Assembly (NCBI RefSeq): GCF_001507435.1
Contig: NZ_LMWH01000128.1
Span: forward strand, 1 to 64,000
Source of the DNA: Streptomyces sp. NRRL F-5122
GTDB lineage: Bacteria; Actinomycetota; Actinomycetes; Streptomycetales; Streptomycetaceae
Direction: 5' to 3'
DNA: 64,000 nucleotides
Under the pieces are notes generated by a model. It did no database searches. It saw nothing but the letters and a program-made list of their open reading frames with translations, and was not told where the DNA came from. The stretch's first letter is position 1. Each line of letters starts with the position of its first letter. Below, one piece after another: positions 24,685-32,787 of this stretch. Both the position numbers and the translations under genes were made by a program.

Positions 24685-25631
24685 GCCGCCTCCATCCAGA
24701 TGTCGGCGAGGGACTCTTCGAGGTTGATCCGCGGGCGCCAGCCGAGCCTGTCGCGGGCGGTGCGCACATCGGCCTGCTGCCAGCTGCCGCAGCCGTCCGG
24801 GTAGGGATGGGCGACGGGAGCGGCATGCTCCGGGTCGTTGCGCGGATGGCCGATGGCCGACCGCATCGGTCCGGGAGGTCCGTCGAGTTCATGCAGGTTG
24901 CCGCCGTAGCCGGCCACACGGGCGAGGACGGCGACCGCGTCGCGGAGCCGTACCGCGCGGCCGGAGCCAATGTTGATCACACCCTGCGCCGCGGAGAGGG
25001 ACGCGGCATGGACGGCCCGGGCGACGTCGCGGACGTCGACGAAGTCACGCTGGGCGCCGAGACCGCCCAGCTTCAGTTCGCCGTCGCCGGACTGCATGGC
25101 ACGGCGGAGCGCTTCGGCCAGGCGACCCAGCGGGGATCCGGCGGGGGTGCCGGGTCCCGCGGGTGAGAAGACGCGGAGCACGACGGCGTCCAGGCCCGAG
25201 CCGAGGACCAGTTCGGTCGCGGCGAGCTTGCTGACGCCGTACGGGCCGCCGGGACGCGGGATGGCGTCCTCGGCCGTGGAGGAGCCGGGCTGACTGGGTC
25301 CGTACTCGGCCCCGCAGCCGATCTGCACCAGCCGGGCCCCGCAGCCGCTGCGGCGCAGGGCCTCGCACACGGTGGCGACGGCGACGGTGTTGTGCCGGGT
25401 GAGGTCGCGGGCGCCGCCTCTGATGGCTCCCGCGCAGTTGATGACGACCCCGGGGTGGACGGCGTCCAGGAAGCGGGTGAGCGCGCCCGGGCTGCCGGAG
25501 GCGAGGTCGAACCGTACGTCGGCGTCGTCGCCGCGGCCGAGCGCGGTGAGCTGCACGGCCGGGTCGGCGAGCAGCCGGTCGGCGACGAAGCGTCCGAGAT
25601 ATCCGTTGGCTCCGATCAGCAGGACCCTCAT
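24672..25631 (-). CDS. NAD-dependent epimerase/dehydratase (nucleotide-sugar type)
   Basis: A 319-aa extended short-chain dehydrogenase. The nucleotide-binding loop is GANGYLG (8-14), the catalytic Tyr-Lys pair is YGVSK, and the substrate-binding part contains QRDFVDVRDVARA and the late motif LGWRPRINLEESL, common in sugar epimerases and reductases. It probably interconverts a nucleotide-linked sugar, or is a 4-ketoreductase such as RmlD. Its 3' end overlaps the spherulin-like gene, showing translational coupling. Its place in a locus with a PelF-type glycosyltransferase suggests precursor supply, by inference. Confidence 0.8.
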   Translation of the reverse strand: MRVLLIGANGYLGRFVADRLLADPAVQLTALGRGDDADVRFDLASGSPGALTRFLDAVHPGVVINCAGAIRGGARDLTRHNTVAVATVCEALRRSGCGARLVQIGCGAEYGPSQPGSSTAEDAIPRPGGPYGVSKLAATELVLGSGLDAVVLRVFSPAGPGTPAGSPLGRLAEALRRAMQSGDGELKLGGLGAQRDFVDVRDVARAVHAASLSAAQGVINIGSGRAVRLRDAVAVLARVAGYGGNLHELDGPPGPMRSAIGHPRNDPEHAAPVAHPYPDGCGSWQQADVRTARDRLGWRPRINLEESLADIWMEAACRI

Positions 25632-25813
25632 CGGGCGGCTCCCGGGGCGGATTCTCCGGTTCGGGAGGTGATCATCTGACGTTCTCCTTCGGGGTGGTGC
25701 CGTGGGATGAGAGGGCCCGCGGTGTCGGCCCCGCGGGAGACGGGTGCCGGGGACGAGGTCCCCGGCTGCAACGGCGGTTCACGACGTCGGAGGCGGGACG
25801 CCATGGACCGGAC

Positions 25814-27211
25814 TCACGGGGATCCGGGCGGCCTGGCGTGGGCGGACGCCCGGGTCAGGGTCCGCAGCGCGTGGGCCAGCAGGGCCAGGGCGGCCGGCGC
25901 GCACAGCAGGGCCGGGACGGCGTCCGCTCCCCCGGTGTCTGTCAGGGTCCGCACCGGCGCGGCAAGGAACGAGCAGCCGGGGAGCCGTCCGGCGAAGACC
26001 GAGGCCAGGGCAGTGGCCTCGGCGACGGCGACGGTGCCGAGGACGACCGCCGGGGCATGGCCGAAACCGTGCACGCAGAGCAGCCGGGCAAGCAGAAGGA
26101 GCGCTCCCACCGCGGCGGCTCCGGCGTATGCGGTGGGCTCGCCCAGCAGTGCCCCGCACAGTGCGAGCAGGGCTCCGAGGGCGCAGAGGAAGAGTCCGAA
26201 CGTGCCGAGCAGGAGCGGCTTCGCCGAGGACGTGAAGTCCTCCAGGCCGCGGCTGACGGTGAGTTTGCGGCGGGCGCGCAGCGCGAAGAGGTGGGCGCAC
26301 CAGACGGCGGGGGCGACGGCCAGGGCGAGGGCGAGGACCGGGGCGACGGCCAAGGTCCAGGTCCCGTGCGGGCCGCCGTTCAGCGCGGCCTCCAACAGGC
26401 CGTCGCCGAGGAGGGCGTAGGCGAGCAGCCAGCAGGTCCAGACGCGGGTCGCGGTGGACGCGGCTCGGGCGGGCGCGCGGAGCGGGCCGCGTCGGAGCGC
26501 CGTGCGCAGGCCGAACGCGACCGCGAGGACGCCGAACGCGGCGACGGCGAGCCGGACCCTGCCCTCGGTGGCCCGCAGCCCGATGACGGCGGCCGTGCAC
26601 AGCGCGCCGGGGAGCAGCGCGAGGAGCACCCACACCCAGTTCCCGCGGGCGGCCGGCGCGGGCCCGGATCGTGGCGGGGGCGCGTCGCCGTCGCGCGGCA
26701 CGCGCGCGTACATCTCCTCGGCCAGCGAGAAGACGTCCCGGTGCCGGAAGCGGGCGGCGGTCCGGTCGGTCAGGCCGTGCGCCTCGAGACCGGCCGCGAT
26801 CTCCAGTGGGTCGACGGCGCGCTCGCACAGCTCGCGGTGCCGGTGGAGGAGGGTCTTGACCGGGTCGACGGCACCGCGGCGGGCAGAGGCCCTGCGGCCC
26901 GGGTCGCCGCTGTCGGCCGCGTGGGCGGTGACTCCCGCGGCAGGGGGCGCATGCTCCGGCGTGCCGGCATTCGAGCGCGGCTCGGCGCCCGGTGCACGGA
27001 CCGCCGCCCGGCCCGGGTCCGTCCTGTCCGCCGTGCTCTCGGTCCCGCCGGACGATGCTCCGCCCTGGGGTCGAACCTCGCGGTCGGCGTCCGGGACGGC
27101 CTCGTCCGCGTGCCCTTCCCACACCCCGGCGAGCCATTCCTCCGACTGTGTGTCCCAGGGGCCGGAGTCGCCCGGTGTGCCGGGGCGGTCCAGTTCTCCG
27201 AGGTCGCTCAT
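25814..27211 (-). CDS. Polytopic membrane protein with long cytoplasmic N-terminus
   Basis: A 465-aa protein. Residues 1-190 are soluble and Pro/Gly/charge-rich, ending in a helical segment with the sequence DPLEIAAGLEAHGL and an FRHRDVFSLAEEMY motif. About 9-10 hydrophobic helices follow to the C-terminus. No enzyme motif is visible. Its ATG at 27211 overlaps the glycosyltransferase stop codon (ATGA) and has GGAGGGGG upstream, so the two are coupled. By position it could be the export partner of the glycosyltransferase, the role PelG plays in Pel systems. Sequence alone does not prove that. Confidence 0.65.
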   Translation of the reverse strand: MSDLGELDRPGTPGDSGPWDTQSEEWLAGVWEGHADEAVPDADREVRPQGGASSGGTESTADRTDPGRAAVRAPGAEPRSNAGTPEHAPPAAGVTAHAADSGDPGRRASARRGAVDPVKTLLHRHRELCERAVDPLEIAAGLEAHGLTDRTAARFRHRDVFSLAEEMYARVPRDGDAPPPRSGPAPAARGNWVWVLLALLPGALCTAAVIGLRATEGRVRLAVAAFGVLAVAFGLRTALRRGPLRAPARAASTATRVWTCWLLAYALLGDGLLEAALNGGPHGTWTLAVAPVLALALAVAPAVWCAHLFALRARRKLTVSRGLEDFTSSAKPLLLGTFGLFLCALGALLALCGALLGEPTAYAGAAAVGALLLLARLLCVHGFGHAPAVVLGTVAVAEATALASVFAGRLPGCSFLAAPVRTLTDTGGADAVPALLCAPAALALLAHALRTLTRASAHARPPGSP

Positions 27212-28938
27212 CGCGCCCCCTCCACGGCCGGGACGGATCCCTTGCGCTGTCGTGCGGGACGCCCGGAAGCCGTCGGCTCGCCCGGCGCCCACGCCCAGCG
27301 AGGCCTGCCGCCCGGCGTCCGCACCTCGGTCCAGCGGCCGGGCAGATGGGACTCCGCCGGTGCTCCGAAGGGCAGCGGCTCGCCCGATTCGTTCACCAGC
27401 ACCCGCCGCACCGGGGCGTGCGAGACGATCTCCAGGTAAATGCCGTGAAATGCCGCCACGTTCTGCTCGACGGTGAACAGCTCCAGGGCCCGCGCGCGGG
27501 CGGCCGCGCCGAGGCGCTCACGGCGCTCGGGGTCACTCAGCAACGCCAGGCACGTCTCCGCGAGCGCCCGCGGATTGCGCGACGGGACCACGAGTCCCGT
27601 GCCACCGATGACCTCCACCACCGCGCCCACGTCCGTGGAGACCGTCACCCGGCCGCAGAACATGGCCTCCACCAGGCTGATCGGGAACCCTTCGACCACG
27701 CTCGACAGGACAACGACCGCGCCGGCGGCGTACGCCGCCGCCAGGTCGGGCACCTCCGGCCCGCCGATCTCCTCGAAGGACACCGGGTTGTCGCCGATGG
27801 CGTGCACGCCTTCGGCCTCGTCGGGGAAGAGCTGTGCGGCCAGCGCCTTGCAGTGCCCCAGATAGGCCGTGCCGTCGGCGTCGGCGGCGGCGCCCACGAT
27901 CCGCAGGCGCGCCTTCGGCTCCTCCCGGTGGATCTCCGCGAAGGCGTGCAGCAGGGAGATCAGATCCTTGGCGGGTTCGACACGGCCGACCCAGACCAGG
28001 GTGTGCGGGTCCGCGCCGTCGGCCGACTCGCCCACCTCCGTGAAGCGGGACGCCTCCATGCCGGGATAGACCGTGCGCAGCCTCTCCCGGTCGGCGCCGC
28101 ACCGTTCCTGCCAGCGGCGGGCATGGGTGTTGCCGGGTGTGATGCAGGCCGCCCTGCGGTAGACCTCGGCGGCCAGCCGCCGGTGGAAGGAGGCGAGCAG
28201 CGCGCGTACCGGGGACGCCTCCTCCTGCGCCCCCAGGTAGTGCGCTCGCAACTGGACGCCGTACTCCGTGACCAGGAGCGGAACTCCGGTGAAGTGTCCG
28301 GCGAGCAGCCCGGTGAGGGCCGCGGCACCGCCCGTGGTGGCATGGCAGAGGTCGACGGCGCCGAGGGCGTCGTCCTCGTACCAGCGGAGCGAGAGGGGGC
28401 GCAGGGCGCGTTCGACCTGGGCGGCGACTTCGAGCAGTTCGGGAACGCGCGCCGCGCGCGCCGTACGCAGGGCGTGGGGCGCGCGGCAGGCGTGTTCGAG
28501 GGCGCGCAGGGCGGTCTCGGAGCGCAGGGCACCGGTCAGTCCGCCCTCGTCGCGGGCGAGTTCGGCAAGCGCGTACAGCGCTGCGCCGAAACGGTCCGCC
28601 TCGGGGCCGGCGCCCTCGGAGTCCTGCTGCGTCGGGCCCGGCTGCTGCGCAGCACAGAGCGCGGCGGCCAGTTCCGCGTACGCATCGGTGAACCGCCGCC
28701 GCGCACGGCGCCCGTGCACCGCCCCGTCGTCCTGCGGTCTCCACAGGGGCGCCGTCCGCACCCTGCCGACCTGTGGCGGCAGCGGGATCCGGCCCTCGGC
28801 TTCCTGCCGTTCCGTGCGGCTGAGCGCGTAGACGTCGAACTCATGCTGCCCGAGTCCGTGCACCAGCCGATCGCACCAGAGCCCGGCGTCACCATTCACA
28901 TACGGATAGCCACCCTCCGTAAGCAGTCCGATGCGCAC
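27208..28938 (-). CDS. PelF-type GT4 glycosyltransferase
   Basis: A 576-aa GT-B enzyme. The N-terminus (IGLLTEGGYPYVNGDAGLWC) is the signature of the PelF/DUF3492 group of family 4 glycosyltransferases. The C-terminal donor-binding half has VWVGRVEPAKD and VVLSSVVEGFPISLVEAM with the EX7E-type motif. PelF uses UDP-sugars to build the Pel polysaccharide; other members make different envelope glycans. I chose the GTG at 28938 because it gives the family N-terminus directly; the upstream extension is Arg/Pro-rich. A palindrome TCCCATATGGGA lies 17 bases upstream. It heads the four-gene run that ends with the spherulin-like hydrolase. Confidence 0.85.
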   Translation of the reverse strand: MRIGLLTEGGYPYVNGDAGLWCDRLVHGLGQHEFDVYALSRTERQEAEGRIPLPPQVGRVRTAPLWRPQDDGAVHGRRARRRFTDAYAELAAALCAAQQPGPTQQDSEGAGPEADRFGAALYALAELARDEGGLTGALRSETALRALEHACRAPHALRTARAARVPELLEVAAQVERALRPLSLRWYEDDALGAVDLCHATTGGAAALTGLLAGHFTGVPLLVTEYGVQLRAHYLGAQEEASPVRALLASFHRRLAAEVYRRAACITPGNTHARRWQERCGADRERLRTVYPGMEASRFTEVGESADGADPHTLVWVGRVEPAKDLISLLHAFAEIHREEPKARLRIVGAAADADGTAYLGHCKALAAQLFPDEAEGVHAIGDNPVSFEEIGGPEVPDLAAAYAAGAVVVLSSVVEGFPISLVEAMFCGRVTVSTDVGAVVEVIGGTGLVVPSRNPRALAETCLALLSDPERRERLGAAARARALELFTVEQNVAAFHGIYLEIVSHAPVRRVLVNESGEPLPFGAPAESHLPGRWTEVRTPGGRPRWAWAPGEPTASGRPARQRKGSVPAVEGAR

Positions 28939-28954
28939 GTGTGCACCCCCGATC

Positions 28955-28966
28955 TCCCATATGGGA
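28955..28966. promoter_or_regulatory. Palindrome TCCCATATGGGA upstream of glycosyltransferase operon
   Basis: A perfect 12-bp palindrome 17 bases before the GTG start. Its AT core contrasts with the GC-rich surroundings. It is an operator candidate; the regulator is unknown. Confidence 0.4.
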
Positions 28967-29018
28967 ACCGCCGTTGGCCCCGGCGGCTCGCAGCGGGACG
29001 AACGTATGCGGACAAGGC

Positions 29019-29052
29019 GGTGGCGCGATGGACGGTTGTCCATCGCGCCACC
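29019..29052 (-). terminator. Terminator after the ABC transporter operon
   Basis: GGTGGCGCGATGGAC forms a perfect 15-bp stem with its complement around a 4-base loop. It lies about 110 bases downstream of the ABC ATPase stop codon and before the glycosyltransferase gene, so it should separate the two minus-strand operons. There is no downstream U run in that direction. Confidence 0.65.
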
Positions 29053-29158
29053 AAAAGGGGTGAACGGTCGTAACTTTCCCGGACGGAGCGCGTTCGGTCG
29101 CGCTATGAGTTCAACGGATCACACTCCGTCCCGATGCCGAGCCTTGCCCGACGGGGCG

Positions 29159-30775
29159 TCACGCCGAGGTCAGCTCCTTGCGCGCGCTGCGCCGCCGGGC
29201 GGCCACCACGGGGTCGAGGGCCGGCACGGCGGCCAGGAGCTGCCGGGTGTACGGGTCCTGGGGCGCCCCGTACACCTCGTCGGCCGGCCCGTACTCGACG
29301 ATCCGTCCGCCGCGCATCACGGCGACCCGGTCGCTGACCTGGCGCACGACCGCGAGGTCGTGCGCCACGAAGACGAGCGCGAGCCCGAGTTCGCGCTGCA
29401 GCTCGCCGAGCAGGGCGACCACCTGGGCCTGGGTGGTGACGTCGAGGGCGGAGACCGGTTCGTCGCACACGATGACGCGCGGATCGGCGGCGAGGGCCCG
29501 CGCGATACCGACGCGCTGGCGCTGCCCACCGCTGAACTCGTGCGGGTAGCGGTCGTAGTGCTCCGCATCGAGCCCGACGCGTGCGAGGAGTTCGCCCACG
29601 CGGTGCCGGATGTGCCGCTCGTCGCGCTCTCCGCGTGCCCGCAACGGGTCGGCGATCGACTCGCCCACACTGCGCCGGGGGTTGAGGGAGGAGACGGGGT
29701 CCTGGAAGACCATCTGGACGGCCGGGCCCACCCCCGACCGCACGCCTCCCTCGTAGCGGACCTCTCCGGCCGTGGGCTCGAGCAGCCCGACCAGCATGCG
29801 CCCGAGCGTGGTCTTCCCGCTGCCGCTCTCGCCCACGACTCCGAGGGTCTCCCCGCGCCTGACCGTCAGCGACACATCGTCCACGGCGGCGAACCTGCCC
29901 CTGCCGCGGCCGAATTCGCGCCGCAGCCCCACCGCCTCGATCACGACCTCCTCCGAGGGGGCGGCCGGGGAGACCCGGGAGACGTCCACGCGCGGGACCG
30001 CGCTCAGCAGGTCCCGGGTGTACTCCTCGCCGGGCGCCCCGAGCACGGTGGCGACCGAGCCGTGCTCGACTGCCTTCCCGTCCCGCATGACGAGCACCTC
30101 GTCGACGCTCTCGGCGGCGACACCCACGTCGTGCGTGACCAGCAGCAGCCCCATCCCGGTCTCCTGCCGCAGGGTGTGCAGCAGGTCGAGGATCTGGGCC
30201 TGGACGGTCACGTCCAGCGCGGTGGTCGGTTCGTCGGCGATCAGCAGATCGGGTTCGCAGGCCAGTGCCATGGCGATCAGGGCGCGCTGGCGCATGCCCC
30301 CGCTGAACTCGTGCGGGCGCGAGCGGGACCGCCGGGCCGCGTCCGGGATCCCCACCCTGTCCAGCACCTCGACCGCACGCGCGCGTGCGGCACGCCGGGA
30401 GGCGCGCGTGTGCACCCGGTACACCTCGGCAATCTGGTCGCCGATCGCGTAGTAGGGGTCCAGGGACGACAGCGGGTCCTGGAAGACCATCGCGGCCTTT
30501 GCGCCGCGCAGCCGGCGCAGTTCCTCGTCGGACGCCCGTCCCACGTCGGTCCCGGCGACCAGCACCGACCCGCCGACCCGGGCTCCCGTGTCGCGGTGCA
30601 GCCCCAGCAGGGCGGACGCGACGGTGGACTTGCCCGAGCCGGACTCGCCGACCAGGCCGAGGGCGCCTCCTTCCGCCAGTTCGAAGGAGAGTCCGTCGAC
30701 GGCACGCAGCCCGCCGAACTCGACGGTGAGGTCCGCGACCTGTACCAGCGGAGCCGTCACAGGGGAGTCGCTCAT
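29159..30775 (-). CDS. Dual ABC ATPase of an oligopeptide-type importer (OppD-OppF fusion)
   Basis: A 538-aa protein with two complete ABC domains. NBD1 has Walker A GESGSGKST (43-51), the signature FSGGMRQRA and Walker B LLIADEPTTALD. NBD2 has GESGSGKTT, FSGGQRQRV and VIVCDEPVSALD. Both are followed by oligopeptide-ABC C-terminal segments. Fusion of the two Opp/Dpp ATPases in one chain is common in actinomycetes. Its ATG overlaps the stop codon of the permease gene (ATGA at 30772-30775). It energises the two permeases encoded just upstream in the same operon. Confidence 0.92.
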   Translation of the reverse strand: MSDSPVTAPLVQVADLTVEFGGLRAVDGLSFELAEGGALGLVGESGSGKSTVASALLGLHRDTGARVGGSVLVAGTDVGRASDEELRRLRGAKAAMVFQDPLSSLDPYYAIGDQIAEVYRVHTRASRRAARARAVEVLDRVGIPDAARRSRSRPHEFSGGMRQRALIAMALACEPDLLIADEPTTALDVTVQAQILDLLHTLRQETGMGLLLVTHDVGVAAESVDEVLVMRDGKAVEHGSVATVLGAPGEEYTRDLLSAVPRVDVSRVSPAAPSEEVVIEAVGLRREFGRGRGRFAAVDDVSLTVRRGETLGVVGESGSGKTTLGRMLVGLLEPTAGEVRYEGGVRSGVGPAVQMVFQDPVSSLNPRRSVGESIADPLRARGERDERHIRHRVGELLARVGLDAEHYDRYPHEFSGGQRQRVGIARALAADPRVIVCDEPVSALDVTTQAQVVALLGELQRELGLALVFVAHDLAVVRQVSDRVAVMRGGRIVEYGPADEVYGAPQDPYTRQLLAAVPALDPVVAARRRSARKELTSA

Positions 30776-31770
30776 GCCAGTACCACCCGTCGGTCGGCCA
30801 CCGCGTACATCAGGTCCGCGACGGCGTTGGCGATGACCACGAAGAAGCCGATGACCAGGACCATGCCGACGACCACCGGCAGGTCGACGACCGCCACCGC
30901 GTGCACCAGTTCCTGACCGATGCCGGGGAGTCCGAACAGCGTCTCGGTGAGCACGGCGCCGCCGACGGCCGATCCGAAGTTGTTCGCGTTCAGCGCGATG
31001 ACCGGGGCGAGCGCGCCGCGCAGTGCGTGCCGCCCGATGACCGAGCGCTCGCCGACGCCGTAGGCCCGGAAGGTCCGTATGTGGTCCTCGGCCAGGGTCT
31101 CCAGCATCGACGCCCTGGTCAGGCGGGCGAACGTGGCGGCCTCGATCAGGGCGAGCGAGAGCCAGGGCAGCAGCAGGTTCCACGCCCACTGTTCGGGGTC
31201 GTCGGTGAAGGCGACGTACTGCGGGAAGGGCAGCAGGTGCAGCTCGCCGCAGACCACGATCATCAGGACCAGGCCGATGACGAACACGGGTGTCGCCGTG
31301 CCCGCCAGGGTGATGCCGGTCAGCACGCGCTCGCTCAGCCGGCCGCGCCGCCATGCGGAGAGCATGCCGGTCCCGACGCCCAGGACGAGCCACAGGACCA
31401 TCGCACCGAGCACGAGGGACAGGCTGACCGGGAGCTTGGCCAGGATCAGCTCGGTGACCTGCTGGTCGCTCTGGTACGACAGACCGAGGCACGGCGCGGA
31501 GCAGTGCTGCACGGCCGTACCCGTCGAGTAGTCCTGGCCGACGAGGATGCCTTCCAGGAAGTGCCAGTAGCGCAGGTACAGGGGGTCGTCGAGCCTGAGC
31601 TGCTGGGCCACCTGGTGCACCTGCTCCGGCGAGCAGCGCGGGCCGCAGGTGATCTGCGCGACGTTGCCGGGAGTGGCGTAGAAGACGACGTAGATGATCA
31701 CCGAGATGGCGAACAGGGTGATCACTGCCCCGACACCGCGGCGCAGCACGAAACCGCCGAAGCCGCTCAT
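30772..31770 (-). CDS. Peptide ABC permease, OppB/DppB type
   Basis: A 332-aa integral membrane protein with an N-terminal helix, a periplasmic loop and the BPD_transp_1 domain. The EAA-type coupling motif is visible around FRAYGVGERSVIGRHALRGA, followed by the GLPGIGQEL segment near the C-terminus. The external loop has four cysteines (CGPRC and CSAPC), unusual for a permease loop and able to form disulfides. The gene overlaps both neighbours by ATGA-type junctions, so all components are translationally coupled. Confidence 0.9.
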   Translation of the reverse strand: MSGFGGFVLRRGVGAVITLFAISVIIYVVFYATPGNVAQITCGPRCSPEQVHQVAQQLRLDDPLYLRYWHFLEGILVGQDYSTGTAVQHCSAPCLGLSYQSDQQVTELILAKLPVSLSLVLGAMVLWLVLGVGTGMLSAWRRGRLSERVLTGITLAGTATPVFVIGLVLMIVVCGELHLLPFPQYVAFTDDPEQWAWNLLLPWLSLALIEAATFARLTRASMLETLAEDHIRTFRAYGVGERSVIGRHALRGALAPVIALNANNFGSAVGGAVLTETLFGLPGIGQELVHAVAVVDLPVVVGMVLVIGFFVVIANAVADLMYAVADRRVVLA

Positions 31771-32783
31771 GCGTCCGCTCCCTTCCCGGGTCCGGAACCG
31801 GCCCCGCGCCTGCGGCCCGCGCCGACGCGCAGCCGGGAGGCCGCGCGCGGGTCGAGCGCGGTGCGCACCCCGTCGCCGAGGACGGTGAGCGCGAGGACGG
31901 TCACGAACAGCGCGCCGGCGGGGAACAGCAGGTACTGGGGGGCCGCCTGGTACCAGACGTCGGCGGCGGTCAGCATCTGCCCCCAGGACGGAGTCGGCGG
32001 TTTCACGCCCACGCCGAGGAAGGACAGGGCGGCTTCGACCGAGATGTTGATCGGGACGAGCAGGGCCGCGTACGTGATGACGGGCGCGGCGAGGCCGGGC
32101 AGGAGTTCGCGGCGGGCGATACGCCATGTCCCCCAGCCGCTGAGCCGGGCCGCGGAGACGTAGTCGAGCCCCTTGAGCGTGAGCGTCTGCGCGCGCACGA
32201 TCTTGGCGATGTTGCCCCAGGCGATCAGTCCGATGACAAGGGTGACCAGGACGGGCCGCGGGAAGCTCGACGGCACGATGGCGAGCAGCGCCAGGGACAT
32301 GATCATGAGAGGCATGGCGACGATGATGTCGGTGACACGGCTCAGGAGCTGGTCGACCCATCGGCTGCCGAGCGCCGAAGCGACTCCGATCGTGATCCCG
32401 ATGACGACCTGCACCACGGTCGCCGCGAGGGCGACGCCGAGCGACACCCGGGCCCCGTACACCAGACGCGCGAACAGGTCGCGACCGGTCTGGGGTTCGA
32501 CGCCGAGCCAGTGGTGGGCGCTCATGCCGCCGAACGATCCCACGGGCACTCCCCCCCGGGCCGAGTCGATGAGCGAGGGGTGGTACGTGGTCGGGTCCTG
32601 GCCCTCGAGCGCGGTGAGCAGGGGCGCGACGAGCGCGACCAGGACCAGCAGCGCGACGACGACCGCCGCGACAAGGGCGGCGCGCTGCGCCCGCAGCCGC
32701 CGCCAGAACGAATGAGCCCCCGAGGCCCCCGGGACGGATGTGTCCGTCCCGGGGGCCTGAGAGGCGACAAGTGCCTCACTCAC
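31767..32783 (-). CDS. Peptide ABC permease, OppC/DppC type
   Basis: A 338-aa membrane protein with an N-terminal cytoplasmic tail, a first helix, a periplasmic loop with HWLGVEPQTGRDLFARLVYGAR (OppC_N-type signature in part) and the permease domain. The EAA motif is near AARLSGWGTWRIARRELLP. The annotated GTG (32783) is four bases after the binding-protein stop codon. A 16-bp perfect hairpin occupies codons 9-20, which could control how much permease is made relative to binding protein. The true start may also be downstream. Confidence 0.88.
   Translation of the reverse strand: MSEALVASQAPGTDTSVPGASGAHSFWRRLRAQRAALVAAVVVALLVLVALVAPLLTALEGQDPTTYHPSLIDSARGGVPVGSFGGMSAHHWLGVEPQTGRDLFARLVYGARVSLGVALAATVVQVVIGITIGVASALGSRWVDQLLSRVTDIIVAMPLMIMSLALLAIVPSSFPRPVLVTLVIGLIAWGNIAKIVRAQTLTLKGLDYVSAARLSGWGTWRIARRELLPGLAAPVITYAALLVPINISVEAALSFLGVGVKPPTPSWGQMLTAADVWYQAAPQYLLFPAGALFVTVLALTVLGDGVRTALDPRAASRLRVGAGRRRGAGSGPGKGADA
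32723..32758 (-). repeat. 16-bp perfect hairpin at the binding-protein/permease junction
   Basis: AGGCCCCCGGGACGGA, loop TGTG, and the exact complement. It sits 30 bases after the binding-protein stop and inside the first codons of the permease. Hairpins at this place in ABC operons often stabilise the upstream mRNA and reduce downstream expression. Confidence 0.7.
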
Positions 32784-32787
32784 GACG

